A stretch of 64,000 bases of DNA. Source: G965237725 sp965237725 (GTDB lineage Bacteria > Pseudomonadota > Gammaproteobacteria > Arenicellales > Poriferihabitantaceae). A model generated the notes under the pieces. It was given only the letters and a program-made list of their open reading frames with translations. It ran no database searches and was not told the DNA's origin. Positions 55,152 to 64,000 of the stretch are shown piece after piece. Each line of letters starts with the position of its first letter. Within the stretch, counting starts at the first letter, position 1. Location: positions 372,001 to 436,000 of the forward strand of contig OZ250151.1 of the NCBI GenBank assembly GCA_965237725.1, read 5' to 3'. The position numbers and the translations under genes were made by a program.

Positions 55152-55559
55152 AATAATTAATTTAATCCCACTACAATATTGTAAAACCTAAGGAGCCTCT
55201 GATTAAGTTTGTATCCTCGGTGACAAGTGTGATTCTACGTTTCTGATTCATGCACAATTGCGACATGAAAATTATTGAATCAAACTTCTAAGGGGGATTG
55301 GCAGGATATCTGCCTACAATAAAGATGGGCGCTCTATATAAAGTTTTAAAAGTTAATAAAAAATAATTCACCCCAAACCGTATTTTCTAGTCAGGTTTTT
55401 GTCCAGTTTTTTTAGCCGGACAAAAAGAAACGAACTATTCACCAATGTCGCTATAATGTTGTATTTGAATCTATAGACTCTTTCCCGTCTGATTCATACT
55501 CAGCATTAATGCATCAATTTCGGATACTAATATCCATAAACTCTGATCAAAATATCCAA
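55152..55559. other. rpsA upstream gap with repeat end
   Basis: There is no gene in 408 bp. At 55188-55207 the sequence CTAAGGAGCCTCTGATTAAG matches the terminus of the MITE-like elements, but no matching partner end is clear, so it is a solo or decayed copy. The remainder should hold the rpsA promoter and leader. Confidence 0.55.
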
Positions 55560-56258
55560 CTAATTATACAGCCCCAAACTCGGTCCTATACTCAACCTGG
55601 CTCGGGCCATCACGGTTGCCACTACATCCTCGATTGACAAATCTGTAGTATCCAACACATACGCATCTTCTGCTGGTTTTAGTGGCGATACCTTGCGATT
55701 AGCATCTCGCGCATCCCGCTCCGATATCTCCTCAAAAAGCCGCGGGATATTAACATCAAAACCCTTATCTCTCAACTGCTTAAAGCGTCTTTCTGCTCGG
55801 GACTGGGCGCTGGCGGTTAAGAATATTTTGCAATTTGCATGGGGAAATACCACGGTTCCCATGTCTCGGCCATCAGCTACCAATCCGGGCATCTGAGCGC
55901 GACTACGTTGCCAAACTAGCAGTTTTTCCCTGACTCCCCGCAATGGCGCTACCATGGACGCTTTTTTCCCTGCCTCTTCGGTACGAATCACGTCACCAAT
56001 TTCAGCACCGGACAAATAAACGATGCCATTTTTAAACTCAATATCCAGATTCTCTGCTTTGGACATTAAAGCGGGTTCATCGTCAAAATCGATGTTCTCG
56101 GTCCAGGCGATATACCCTAACACCCGATATAGTGCGCCGCTATCGAGATAATTCCAGTTCAGTTTCTGGGCAATGGTCAACGATATGGTGCCTTTTCCCG
56201 AGCCACTGGGTCCGTCGATAGCAATGACCGGAGCCGGACTCGATGTTACCTCACTCAT
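55560..56258 (-). CDS. cmk: cytidylate kinase
   Basis: Phosphorylates CMP and dCMP with ATP. The 232-aa protein has the P-loop DGPSGSGKGT, the NMP-binding DSGALYR and VADGRDMGTVVFP, and the lid region RDARDANRKVSPL. It sits between aroA and rpsA, the conserved order, 29 bp after aroA. Confidence 0.96.
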   Translation of the reverse strand: MSEVTSSPAPVIAIDGPSGSGKGTISLTIAQKLNWNYLDSGALYRVLGYIAWTENIDFDDEPALMSKAENLDIEFKNGIVYLSGAEIGDVIRTEEAGKKASMVAPLRGVREKLLVWQRSRAQMPGLVADGRDMGTVVFPHANCKIFLTASAQSRAERRFKQLRDKGFDVNIPRLFEEISERDARDANRKVSPLKPAEDAYVLDTTDLSIEDVVATVMARARLSIGPSLGLYN

Positions 56259-56287
56259 ATTTAGTTCCTGTTGTTGCTGACCCGATT

Positions 56288-57595
56288 TTAAATGACTTCA
56301 ATGTTTATGCCCGATTGATTGGCCAGTTCAGAAAAATTAGGAAACGATGTCGCCACATTATCGCAATCCGTAACCTCGACCTGACCCTGGGCGGCGGCAC
56401 CGGCCATGGCAAACGCCATTGCGATGCGATGATCACCAAAACTGTTAACCTGTCCACCGCCTAGTATTCCACCGTGGATGATCATTCCGTCTGGTTGTTC
56501 TTCAACCCCAATTCCCAGGTCAACTAGTCCCTTGACCACGCTACTGATTCTATCGCTTTCCTTAACCCGAAGTTCCGCTGCATCACTAATTTGCGTAATT
56601 CCCTGTGCACAAGCCGCAGCAACCGAAATCACGGGGATTTCATCAATTGCCAGAGCAATGTCATTGCCGTTAATTTCGCAGCCTTTTAACCTGGAGCTTT
56701 TCACGACGACATCCGCAACGGGTTCGCCACCAACCTGGCTGGGGTTGATCAGTTCAATATCCCCTCCCATGCGCTTCAATATTGGAATGATGCCATTGCG
56801 ACTGGGATTTACCCCCACTTTTTCAAGCACCAACTCACTGTTTTTGCTAATCAAGGCCGCCACAATAAAAAATGCCGCCGAAGATAAATCTGCAGGAATT
56901 TCAATATCCATGGCTTTAAGCTCTCCACCACCGCAAATCGCGACGGTATTGCCATGCCGTTCCACCGCATAGCCAAAACCCGCGAGCATGCGTTCAGTAT
57001 GGTCTCGGGTTGTGGCGGATTCACTTACCGATGTTTTGCCATCAGCATACAGCCCGGCAAGCAGAATGGCAGATTTAACCTGTGCAGAGGCCATTGGGGT
57101 TGTATAGTCGATCGCGGAAAGTTGATCGCATTGATATAGTTCCAGAGGCGGTTTTCCGTCAACTGCATGTATTTTTGCACCCATGGCGGTGAGTGGCTCG
57201 ATAATTCGACTCATGGGACGTTGTATCAAAGACGAGTCGCCAGTTAATCTGCTCGGCCAGGATTGTCCACACAACAATCCCGTCAGCAACCGAAATGCGG
57301 TTCCGGAATTCCCCATATCCAGTTCATTTTCTGGTTGGGTCAGACCATGAAGTCCCTTACCGTGAACTTCATATTGACCATTGTCTGACCCATCTCCAAC
57401 CCCGGTAATTTCCACACCCATGGCACGAAATGCTCGAATGGTCGCTATGACGTCCTCACCTTCGAGTAATTTGGACACCCGGGTTACGCCATTTGCAATT
57501 GAGCCAAATATGATCGAACGATGGGAAATTGATTTATCACCCGCAACCTTTAGTCGACCATGCAGATCAGAAGATGGTGATATTAAAAATTTCAT
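56288..57595 (-). CDS. aroA: EPSP synthase
   Basis: 3-Phosphoshikimate 1-carboxyvinyltransferase, the sixth shikimate-pathway step. The 435-aa protein begins with the GDKSISHRSIIFGSIANG substrate loop, then NSGTAFRLL and GDSSLIQRPM, and ends with DHRIAMAFAMAG. The details look closer to class II than to the E. coli enzyme. tyrA and pheA lie beyond an inserted efflux operon. Confidence 0.95.
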   Translation of the reverse strand: MKFLISPSSDLHGRLKVAGDKSISHRSIIFGSIANGVTRVSKLLEGEDVIATIRAFRAMGVEITGVGDGSDNGQYEVHGKGLHGLTQPENELDMGNSGTAFRLLTGLLCGQSWPSRLTGDSSLIQRPMSRIIEPLTAMGAKIHAVDGKPPLELYQCDQLSAIDYTTPMASAQVKSAILLAGLYADGKTSVSESATTRDHTERMLAGFGYAVERHGNTVAICGGGELKAMDIEIPADLSSAAFFIVAALISKNSELVLEKVGVNPSRNGIIPILKRMGGDIELINPSQVGGEPVADVVVKSSRLKGCEINGNDIALAIDEIPVISVAAACAQGITQISDAAELRVKESDRISSVVKGLVDLGIGVEEQPDGMIIHGGILGGGQVNSFGDHRIAMAFAMAGAAAQGQVEVTDCDNVATSFPNFSELANQSGINIEVI

Positions 57596-57726
57596 ACTAA
57601 ACTTGTTGAGTCAAAATCGGCGGGGGCTTTTTAACACAGGATGGATTCAAGGTGTTAATAATTAACCATAATCCCAATAATTAACTGTGATTTTATCTAT
57701 AAATTTACTAACCCGGACCAATACCG

Positions 57727-58614
57727 TTATTCTGCTTCCGCTTCCTCTAAGAGCCATTCATAAAATGATCTGATTTTTGGTCTTTCCAGAGCGCCTGGCT
57801 TGCAAACCACATAATATGAATATTGCATGGACAAAGACGGCCCCAGCGGCATAATTAATCTGCCCGATGACAATTCATCGTCTAATAACATGTCAGTACC
57901 CAGGGCAACCCCCTGGCCATCAATAGCAGCCTGAAGAATAACATTGGCATCATCCATGGTTGAACCGCGCTTCACGTTTACATCTTTGACCCCAGCTCGG
58001 TTCAACCACAACGACCATAGCGAATAATCGTTTTCATGTAAGAGCGTGTGATGATACAAATCATCGATTTTTGATAATGGCCGCTCTGTTGTCACTAATT
58101 TGGGACTGCAAACCGGAACCACTCTGGCGGTTAATAATCGTCTGGAATCAAAATCCTGCCAGCTATCCTGACCCCAGCTAATTGCGATGTCCACATCGGT
58201 TCGATCGAGATTTTCTGGTTGCGGCGAGTGGTGTAAGCGAAGATCAATATTGGGATGTTTTGCCCAGAATCGACTGAGACGGACGGTGAGCCATTTTGCC
58301 GAAAAGTAAGGGGTCAGACTGACATTGATAATTTCATCCTCAGCTCCTGTTCGTATACGCGTGCTGATTTCTTCTATACTGTTGAATGACGAATTTACCG
58401 TGGTGTAAAGGGATTGGCCCTCGTTGGTCAAAAGCAACTTTCGAGTGAGTCGGATAAACAACGGCACGCTTAAATATTCTTCCAGAATTTTGATCTGGTG
58501 ACTGATGGCAGCCTGGGTAACATTAAGCTCAACGGCCGCCCGAGTAAAACTTAAGTGCCTGGCCGCAGCCTCAAATGAACGTAATGCAATGGGTGGCGGT
58601 AAATCTCTGCTCAT
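57727..58614 (-). CDS. LysR-family regulator (GcvA-like)
   Basis: The 295-aa protein has the HTH region PPIALRSFEAAARHLSFTRA and NVTQAAISHQIKILEEYL, then a LysR effector domain. It is divergent from the EmrAB-type efflux pair 195 bp away, so it probably controls it. A perfect 12-bp palindrome lies just before its start. Confidence 0.92.
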   Translation of the reverse strand: MSRDLPPPIALRSFEAAARHLSFTRAAVELNVTQAAISHQIKILEEYLSVPLFIRLTRKLLLTNEGQSLYTTVNSSFNSIEEISTRIRTGAEDEIINVSLTPYFSAKWLTVRLSRFWAKHPNIDLRLHHSPQPENLDRTDVDIAISWGQDSWQDFDSRRLLTARVVPVCSPKLVTTERPLSKIDDLYHHTLLHENDYSLWSLWLNRAGVKDVNVKRGSTMDDANVILQAAIDGQGVALGTDMLLDDELSSGRLIMPLGPSLSMQYSYYVVCKPGALERPKIRSFYEWLLEEAEAE

Positions 58615-58629
58615 AAAGTCTATGGATAG

Positions 58630-58641
58630 AATCTATAGATT
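58630..58641. promoter_or_regulatory. palindrome near LysR start
   Basis: AATCTATAGATT is a perfect 12-bp palindrome 15 bp upstream of the LysR ATG, beside a related CTATGGATAG. It is a candidate operator for autoregulation or for the divergent efflux genes. Confidence 0.45.
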
Positions 58642-58809
58642 AATTAAAGTAATCCATATTATAAATTAAAATCGCTTGTCACCCCATTGATAAAGGAGTA
58701 TTTATTAACTACTTTCGACTTGGGGATTAGTTCAGATAATTTAACTAATTGATTCCTAAGTTCACCGGGAACCTAAAATAACCCATAACTGGAAAGCATA
58801 ACAACAAAC

Positions 58810-59874
58810 ATGTCTATGTCGAGAACGCGTAAACGTATTATTTTTCTGGTACTGGTACCCCTGGCTTTTCTCAGTATCTCTGCCTATGTCTATATCACAG
58901 GCGGGCGATATGTGGTTACAAAAAATGCCTACGTCAAAGCACGGTTAGTCAACATCAGCAGCGACATTGATGGTCGGGTTATTGAAGTTAAAATTAAAAA
59001 TAATCAACGGGTTCAAAAAGGTGATTTGTTATTTCGGATTGATCCGGAACCCGCAGAAATTGAATTAAATGGCGCAAAAGCAGAAATTGCCAATGTTCGA
59101 CAGCGCATTGACTCTTTGAAATCCCAGTATAAACAATCTCAGCTTGAAATCGATGACGCCCGGGAACGCATTCGATTCCTGAGCTCTCAGCTTACCCGAC
59201 AGGAAAAACTGAAAAACCAGAATCTTGGACTGGAAATCGATTTTGATAATGCTGAACACGACCTGGAAATGGGTCACAGGGCGTTGGCCTCGGCGAATCA
59301 GCGCAGCTCAATTGTTCTGGTTGATCTAGGTGGGGATCCAAATCTGCCCGCAGAAAAACATGCTCTGTTTCTTTTCGCCCAGGCCAAAGTCGATAGAGCG
59401 CTTCATGACCTAAAGTCAACTCAAATTGTTGCACCAGCAGATGGCTACCTGAGCAATGTGACTCTTCAGGCCGGAGAATATGTCGAGGCGGGTGACCTGA
59501 TATTTTCTATTGTAGAAACCGATGAGTTATGGGTGGAAGCCAATCTGAAAGAATCCCAGCTAACCTATTTACGCGAAGGACAAAAAGCAACCATTGTAGT
59601 TGACGCCTACCCAGATATGAAATTACAGGCCATAGTTTCAAGTCTGAGTCCGGCAACTGGAGCCGAGTTTGCAATTTTACCGCCACAAAATGCCACTGGA
59701 AACTGGGTAAAAGTTGTGCAGCGAATTCCAGTTCGACTCGATCTGGAACAGGCCCTGCCCGATCCACCATTGCGTGCGGGGATGACCTCAACGGTCAGCA
59801 TCGATACCGAACACAAGCGCGAAATTTCAAAGCTGTTTAAATCCAGAGAAGCGAACGCCAATCCCTCCGAATGA
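58810..59874 (+). CDS. HlyD/EmrA-family efflux adaptor
   Basis: The 354-aa periplasmic adaptor has an N-terminal transmembrane segment (about 8-30), a biotinyl-lipoyl-like half (NISSDIDGRVIEV), a coiled-coil hairpin (about 75-160), and the second lipoyl half with IVAPADGYLSNV. It would link the inner-membrane MFS pump to an outer-membrane channel. It overlaps the pump gene by four bases (ATGA). Confidence 0.92.
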   Translation: MSMSRTRKRIIFLVLVPLAFLSISAYVYITGGRYVVTKNAYVKARLVNISSDIDGRVIEVKIKNNQRVQKGDLLFRIDPEPAEIELNGAKAEIANVRQRIDSLKSQYKQSQLEIDDARERIRFLSSQLTRQEKLKNQNLGLEIDFDNAEHDLEMGHRALASANQRSSIVLVDLGGDPNLPAEKHALFLFAQAKVDRALHDLKSTQIVAPADGYLSNVTLQAGEYVEAGDLIFSIVETDELWVEANLKESQLTYLREGQKATIVVDAYPDMKLQAIVSSLSPATGAEFAILPPQNATGNWVKVVQRIPVRLDLEQALPDPPLRAGMTSTVSIDTEHKREISKLFKSREANANPSE

Positions 59875-61412
59875 ACGACGCCGTTACCCCTGCCAAAGGG
59901 GTAGCCTGGTGGCTGCTCGTTATTTCAGCAATTGTTGGATCAAGCGTATTTGAATTTGCCTGGACTATTGCCGGGGTAGCATTACCCCGCATGCAGGGCG
60001 CCTTCTCTGCAACCACCGACCAGATTGCCTGGGTCATGACTGCATTCGTTCTGGGCACCGCTGTTGCCATTCCCTGTATTGGCTGGTTAAGTGATCGGTT
60101 CGGGCGCAAAAATATTTTTGCCTGGTCAATCGCTGGCTTCACACTAACCCTGGTGATGTGTGCTACCTCAGATACCCTATTCGAAGAATCATTCTGGCGA
60201 TTCATGCAAGGCTCGTTGGGTGCGGCAATTATTCCTCTCGGTCAGGCTATCACCATTGACGCATTTCCTTCCAATCAACAGGGTAAGGCCACGGCGCTAT
60301 GGGGAAACGGCGTTGTGCTGGGGGGAATTATGGGGCCGGTCATCGGTGGCATCGTGGTGGAATATTTAAGCTGGCAGTGGATCTTCTGGCTCAACGTTCC
60401 AATTGGACTGATTGCACTGGTCGGTGTCATTTTATTCATTCCCGAAATAGAAAGTGAACCCGACCGACCCATGGACTGGTTTGGTTTTATATTGCTGACC
60501 AGCGGTCTGGCCGCATTCCAGATTATGCTAAACAGAGGTGAACGTCTGGACTGGTTCGACTCTCCCGAAATCGTGATGGAAACCATTTATACCGTCGTGG
60601 CCCTGTATCTTTTCATTGCACATAGCTGGACGACGCGCACCCCATTTTTCAGACCCGAATTATTTACAAACTGGAATTTTGTGATCGGCCAGTTTTTCAC
60701 CATAATTAACGGCGCTGTCGCCATACTGCCCCTGGTGCTGCTTCCATTACTTTTACAAAACGTCGGTGGTTACCCGGCCATTACCGCGGGTGGACTGATC
60801 GTTTTCAGAGGTATCGGATTGCTGATTGGACTCACTATTATTGGACAAATCACCGATCATCTCGACGCACGATATGTATTAATAGCTGGATTCCTGATGA
60901 TGGGCGTGTCGGGATGGGGGATGTCAATTTGGACAGTGGAACTGTCCAACTGGGAAATTATCTGGACCAACATGCTCCAGGGTGCGGGCTCGGGTATCAT
61001 CTATGTGCAGATTACGTCATTAACATTCGCGACCCTGCCTACTCGATTCAGGACAGAGGGATTTGCCGTGTTTCACACCGTACTTTTTCTGGGCGCGGCC
61101 ATGGGTGTCGCCGCAATAGTTTTCATCCACACCCGTTCAGCCCAGTTAAGTCACGCCGTGTTGACGGAATCCATTTCGCCGTTTCGTGAGATTTTTGATT
61201 TCTCTTCTATCCCTGAAATGTGGGACATAAATACCTTGTCGGGTCTCGCATCAATCCAGACCGAACTGGCTCGACAGGCCACAATGATTGCCTATAACAA
61301 TACCTTTTTGGCGGTTACTATATTGTCGCTGTGTGCAATTCCGTTTGTATTTCTATTCAAAAAGTCAGTCATTAAAAATATCAGCCAAGGGGCACAAGCA
61401 AAACCGATTTAA
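59871..61412 (+). CDS. EmrB/QacA-type MFS drug efflux pump
   Basis: This 513-aa DHA2 major facilitator has about 14 transmembrane segments. The loop motif GWLSDRFGRKN between TM2 and TM3 and the motif C-like GGIMGPVIGG mark a drug:proton antiporter. With the preceding adaptor it forms an EmrAB-type system exporting hydrophobic compounds. Its stop overlaps the convergent tyrA stop by four bases. Confidence 0.93.
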   Translation: MNDAVTPAKGVAWWLLVISAIVGSSVFEFAWTIAGVALPRMQGAFSATTDQIAWVMTAFVLGTAVAIPCIGWLSDRFGRKNIFAWSIAGFTLTLVMCATSDTLFEESFWRFMQGSLGAAIIPLGQAITIDAFPSNQQGKATALWGNGVVLGGIMGPVIGGIVVEYLSWQWIFWLNVPIGLIALVGVILFIPEIESEPDRPMDWFGFILLTSGLAAFQIMLNRGERLDWFDSPEIVMETIYTVVALYLFIAHSWTTRTPFFRPELFTNWNFVIGQFFTIINGAVAILPLVLLPLLLQNVGGYPAITAGGLIVFRGIGLLIGLTIIGQITDHLDARYVLIAGFLMMGVSGWGMSIWTVELSNWEIIWTNMLQGAGSGIIYVQITSLTFATLPTRFRTEGFAVFHTVLFLGAAMGVAAIVFIHTRSAQLSHAVLTESISPFREIFDFSSIPEMWDINTLSGLASIQTELARQATMIAYNNTFLAVTILSLCAIPFVFLFKKSVIKNISQGAQAKPI

Positions 61413-62305
61413 TTCTGATTTTTTCGTTTTTCAGTCACTAACGATCTGGCCTGTTTGGCGGCGGCATAAAGATCTTCGATAGATTTTTCATCACCGGTTT
61501 CAATCATTTTCGATACACAAGTAAGTTGAGACTGAAATTTCGAAATATGCTCGAGCAATTTTGATCGATTCATTATGGAAATATCCCGCCACATCTCCGG
61601 ATCGCTGGAGGCGGTGCGGGTAAAATCATAGAACCCGCCCGCTGCCATTTCATAGCAATTTTCCCGATCCGTTGAGGTTGATAAAAAATCCATCATCACA
61701 TAGGCCAGCACGTGGGGAAGATGACTGGTAATCGATAGCACTCGGTCATGATCGTCTACGTCCATGGTTTTCACACAAGCCCTGGTCGCTTCCCACATTT
61801 GTTTGACAGTTTGAGCGGCATCATCATCGGTTTGTTTCGTTGGCGTCAAAATTACTTTGTGATTCTCAAATAAACCACCATCAGCTGAATCAATGCCCGA
61901 TTTTTCTTTACCCGCAATGGGGTGGCCGGGAACGAATCGACTAAAATTTTCACCCAGCGACACCTTTGCTGATTCAACAATTCCGGCTTTTACGCTGCCG
62001 ACATCAGTTACTATTTTACCTGGGTTCAGCGCGGGTGCAATTATTTCGAACAAATCTGCAATGCTATTCACCGGTGTGGCCAGAACGATAACATCGGCAT
62101 CCTTCACTGCCTGAATCGGGTCAGATTGAATTTCATCAATAACACCGTTGGCCAAAGCGGTTTCGAGATTTACCAGCGATCTACCCACGCCAATAACCCG
62201 ATCAACTGCCCCGGCCTGTTTTACCGAGATAGCCAGTGAGCCGCCAATTAAGCCGACACCAAAAATGGCAAGGGTTGGGATATGGAAGTTTGAAGTTCCT
62301 GTCAA
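61409..62305 (-). CDS. tyrA: prephenate dehydrogenase
   Basis: Oxidatively decarboxylates prephenate (or arogenate) toward tyrosine. The 298-aa protein has the NAD loop FGVGLIGGSLAISV near 15-28 and the catalytic His region GHPIAGKEKSGID. There is no fused chorismate mutase or ACT domain. The only clean start is TTG at 62305. It follows pheA after 14 bp. Confidence 0.93.
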   Translation of the reverse strand: MTGTSNFHIPTLAIFGVGLIGGSLAISVKQAGAVDRVIGVGRSLVNLETALANGVIDEIQSDPIQAVKDADVIVLATPVNSIADLFEIIAPALNPGKIVTDVGSVKAGIVESAKVSLGENFSRFVPGHPIAGKEKSGIDSADGGLFENHKVILTPTKQTDDDAAQTVKQMWEATRACVKTMDVDDHDRVLSITSHLPHVLAYVMMDFLSTSTDRENCYEMAAGGFYDFTRTASSDPEMWRDISIMNRSKLLEHISKFQSQLTCVSKMIETGDEKSIEDLYAAAKQARSLVTEKRKNQN

Positions 62306-62319
62306 TTTATCGGGCCGGT

Positions 62320-63405
62320 TTATATTGAAGCTGGATAAGAACCCAGATTTTTAAACAGACCAGCCTCAACCTTGAGTTGATTCAAAGCCCTCGCCACATG
62401 TTCTTCCTGTTGATGACCTTTAATATCAATAAAAAATACATACTCCCACAGTCCCGCCCGGGAGGGCCGGGATTCAATTTTTGTCATATCGATCTGTTCA
62501 TGCAGTAATGGCTGCAAAAGATGTAACAATGCACCCGGCTGGCTACGACAGGACAACACAAGACTGGTTTTGTCATTGCCACTGGGCGGGGTTTCGCGGT
62601 TAGACAGCACCAAAAAACGAGTGGTATTCCCGGGCTCATCTTCAATATTGGCCGCGAGAATATTCAGTTTATATCGATCTGCTGCCACACTGCTCGCGAT
62701 GGCTGCCGAAGATTCATCCGTTGTAACTCTGAGTGCAGCGTCAGCATTGCTACCAGCCGGAATTAGTTCCGCGGAAGAACAATTCGTGTCGATCCATTTC
62801 TTGCACTGCCCCAATGATTGGGTATGGGCGTAAATTTTTGTGATCCCATTCATATCACTGGCAACACCCAATAGATTATGATGAATTTGCAAATTGATTT
62901 CACCACAAATGATTAAAGAGGTATTGACCAACCGATCCAGTGTGCCTGTGACGCCCCCTTCCGTAGAGTTTTCAACGGGCACCACTGAAAAATTACTATG
63001 TTCAGTTTCCGTAGCTTTAAAAATTTCATCGATTGTAGGGTAATCAAGAATTTTAATCGTGCTTCCAAAATGTTGTCGCGCCGCTACTTCGGTATAGGTT
63101 CCCAATGGTCCTAATACAGACACCGACAATCCCGCTTCAGTACCGCGGGTAATAGACATGATTTCCCTGAACAGGGATTCCAGTGCGCTATCCTGGAGCA
63201 GGCCATTATTCAACTTTTGCAATCGGCTCAATACCTGAGCCTCGCGTTCAGGCCTGTAAAATGCCGGTTCGTCCAGTTCAGCCTTAATCTTTGCAATGGA
63301 CTGGGCCGAATTCAATCGACTGTTGATCAGATCGAGAATTTTTTCATCCATCGCATCAATTTGATCCCGATAGATTTTCAGTTCTTTGTCAGTTTTGTTG
63401 GTCAC
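62320..63405 (-). CDS. pheA: chorismate mutase/prephenate dehydratase
   Basis: The bifunctional P-protein makes phenylpyruvate from chorismate. It has an N-terminal AroQ mutase (IDAMDEKILDLINSRL), a dehydratase domain with GPLGTYTEVAA and NTTRFLVL, and a C-terminal ACT domain with the ESRPSRAG phenylalanine-binding motif, so feedback inhibition by Phe is expected. It is 361 aa, with a GTG start. serC, usually between gyrA and pheA, is missing. Confidence 0.95.
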   Translation of the reverse strand: MTNKTDKELKIYRDQIDAMDEKILDLINSRLNSAQSIAKIKAELDEPAFYRPEREAQVLSRLQKLNNGLLQDSALESLFREIMSITRGTEAGLSVSVLGPLGTYTEVAARQHFGSTIKILDYPTIDEIFKATETEHSNFSVVPVENSTEGGVTGTLDRLVNTSLIICGEINLQIHHNLLGVASDMNGITKIYAHTQSLGQCKKWIDTNCSSAELIPAGSNADAALRVTTDESSAAIASSVAADRYKLNILAANIEDEPGNTTRFLVLSNRETPPSGNDKTSLVLSCRSQPGALLHLLQPLLHEQIDMTKIESRPSRAGLWEYVFFIDIKGHQQEEHVARALNQLKVEAGLFKNLGSYPASI

Positions 63406-63447
63406 AAAATAAATCTCGAGAATTGTGAAAACCCATAAAATTTATGT

Positions 63448-64000
63448 TTAATGGATAGTCGTGTCTAACGGTTCTTCTTCGCTATCGGTATCTTCTACCT
63501 TACTGACACTAACAAGACGTTCTTCATTTTTCAATGTAATCAATCTCACACCCTGGGTATTTCTACCCTGGACCGATATCTCAGCAACCCGAGTGCGAAT
63601 TAATATGCCGCCATCGGTAATTAACATAACTTCATCCGAATTATTAACAATATCTGCGCTCACAACTTTACCATTGCGACTCGATGTCTTAATTGCAATG
63701 ACACCTTTACCGCCCCTGTTTTTCCTCGGAAAATCTGTGGCAAAAGTTCGTTTACCATAACCGTGCACGGTGCAGGTTAATATTGCCGGAGCCGATGCAT
63801 CAGAATGGTCCGAGCCTGAATTATTCGAGCCCAAATTACCTTCACCACCACTGCCATTGGATTCCTGGGAGGGCAATACCATTAGGGAGATAACCTGATC
63901 ATCTTTACCCAATCTAATACCCCGTACACCCTGGGCGGTTCGACCGACGATTCGGATATCATTTTCGGAAAAGCGGGATGCTTTCCCCGAATCACTAATC
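63448..64000 (-). CDS. gyrA: DNA gyrase subunit A, C-terminal part
   Basis: Only the last ~184 codons lie in the window; the gene continues beyond 64000. The visible part is the end of the beta-pinwheel DNA-wrapping domain, with blade motifs such as VGRTAQGVRGIRLG, FATDFPRKNRGGKGVIAIKT and VQGRNTQGVRLI. The acidic tail (DTDSEEEPLD) is typical of GyrA. The downstream gene pheA follows after 42 bp. Confidence 0.93.
   Translation of the reverse strand, partial: ISDSGKASRFSENDIRIVGRTAQGVRGIRLGKDDQVISLMVLPSQESNGSGGEGNLGSNNSGSDHSDASAPAILTCTVHGYGKRTFATDFPRKNRGGKGVIAIKTSSRNGKVVSADIVNNSDEVMLITDGGILIRTRVAEISVQGRNTQGVRLITLKNEERLVSVSKVEDTDSEEEPLDTTIH

Overview
The window is a stretch of a gammaproteobacterial chromosome of moderate, slightly AT-leaning base composition (judged by eye). 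Two conserved gammaproteobacterial neighbourhoods support this: thrS-infC-rpmI-rplT-pheS-pheT-ihfA-merR-tRNA-Pro (minus strand, 17.9 kb down to 7.8 kb) and gyrA-pheA-tyrA-aroA-cmk-rpsA-ihfB-lapA-lapB (minus strand, 64 kb down to 51.6 kb). RNase E, a large NAD-dependent glutamate dehydrogenase, a CsiV-type protein next to mfd, and an S-methyl-5'-thioinosine phosphorylase fit the same assignment. I cannot name the genus.

Layout. (1) 1-1000: remains of an IS481-like transposase. (2) 1004-7858: a 6.8-kb island between an exact 52-bp copy of the tRNA-Pro 3' part and the intact tRNA-Pro(GGG). No integrase remains. It holds five unfamiliar genes: two overlapping plus-strand genes, one with a pre-toxin-like hydrophobic block and one with a PD-(D/E)xK nuclease-like pattern, facing three minus-strand genes (a 346-aa protein with HExxH, a 648-aa protein of an uncharacterised family, and a small Trypco1-like protein). 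This is the best candidate for an undescribed system. (3) 7.8-17.9 kb: the translation operon, interrupted between infC and rpmI by about 2.4 kb carrying an ATP-grasp-like gene, an SDR oxidoreductase and a beheaded LysR gene. infC appears to start at AUA. (4) 17.99-21.47 kb: a second segment bounded by a tRNA 3'-end copy and an intact tRNA-Val(GAC); it holds a formyltransferase, a quinone reductase and its divergent LysR regulator. (5) 21.6-42.2 kb: mostly housekeeping genes: a small secreted Cys protein, rne with a long leader, rlmD, a PolB-like exonuclease, gdhB, metC, a HugZ-like protein, a ChaC-like protein, a HIT protein, ispF, ispD, mfd, csiV and an MTI phosphorylase. Two diverged copies of a ~200-bp inverted-repeat element lie here. 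(6) 42.3-51.5 kb: a surface-sugar cluster with three family-2 glycosyltransferases (one fused to an SDR domain), rmlA, rmlB, hldD, hldA and ugd, running into lapB-lapA, which control LPS assembly. (7) 53.1-64 kb: ihfB, rpsA, cmk, aroA, a LysR-controlled EmrAB-type efflux pair, tyrA, pheA and the 3' end of gyrA.

Themes. Both IHF subunits are encoded here (ihfA at 8.4 kb, ihfB at 53.3 kb). LPS core sugar synthesis (hldD, hldA, ugd) and LPS control (lapAB) are neighbours. Aromatic amino acid genes (aroA, tyrA, pheA) sit together, but serC and hisC, usual members of this cluster, are absent and an efflux operon lies in the gap. Both tRNA genes in the window have acted as, or look like, integration sites with the correct geometry: foreign DNA on the 3' side of the tRNA and a same-orientation copy of the tRNA 3' end at the far boundary.
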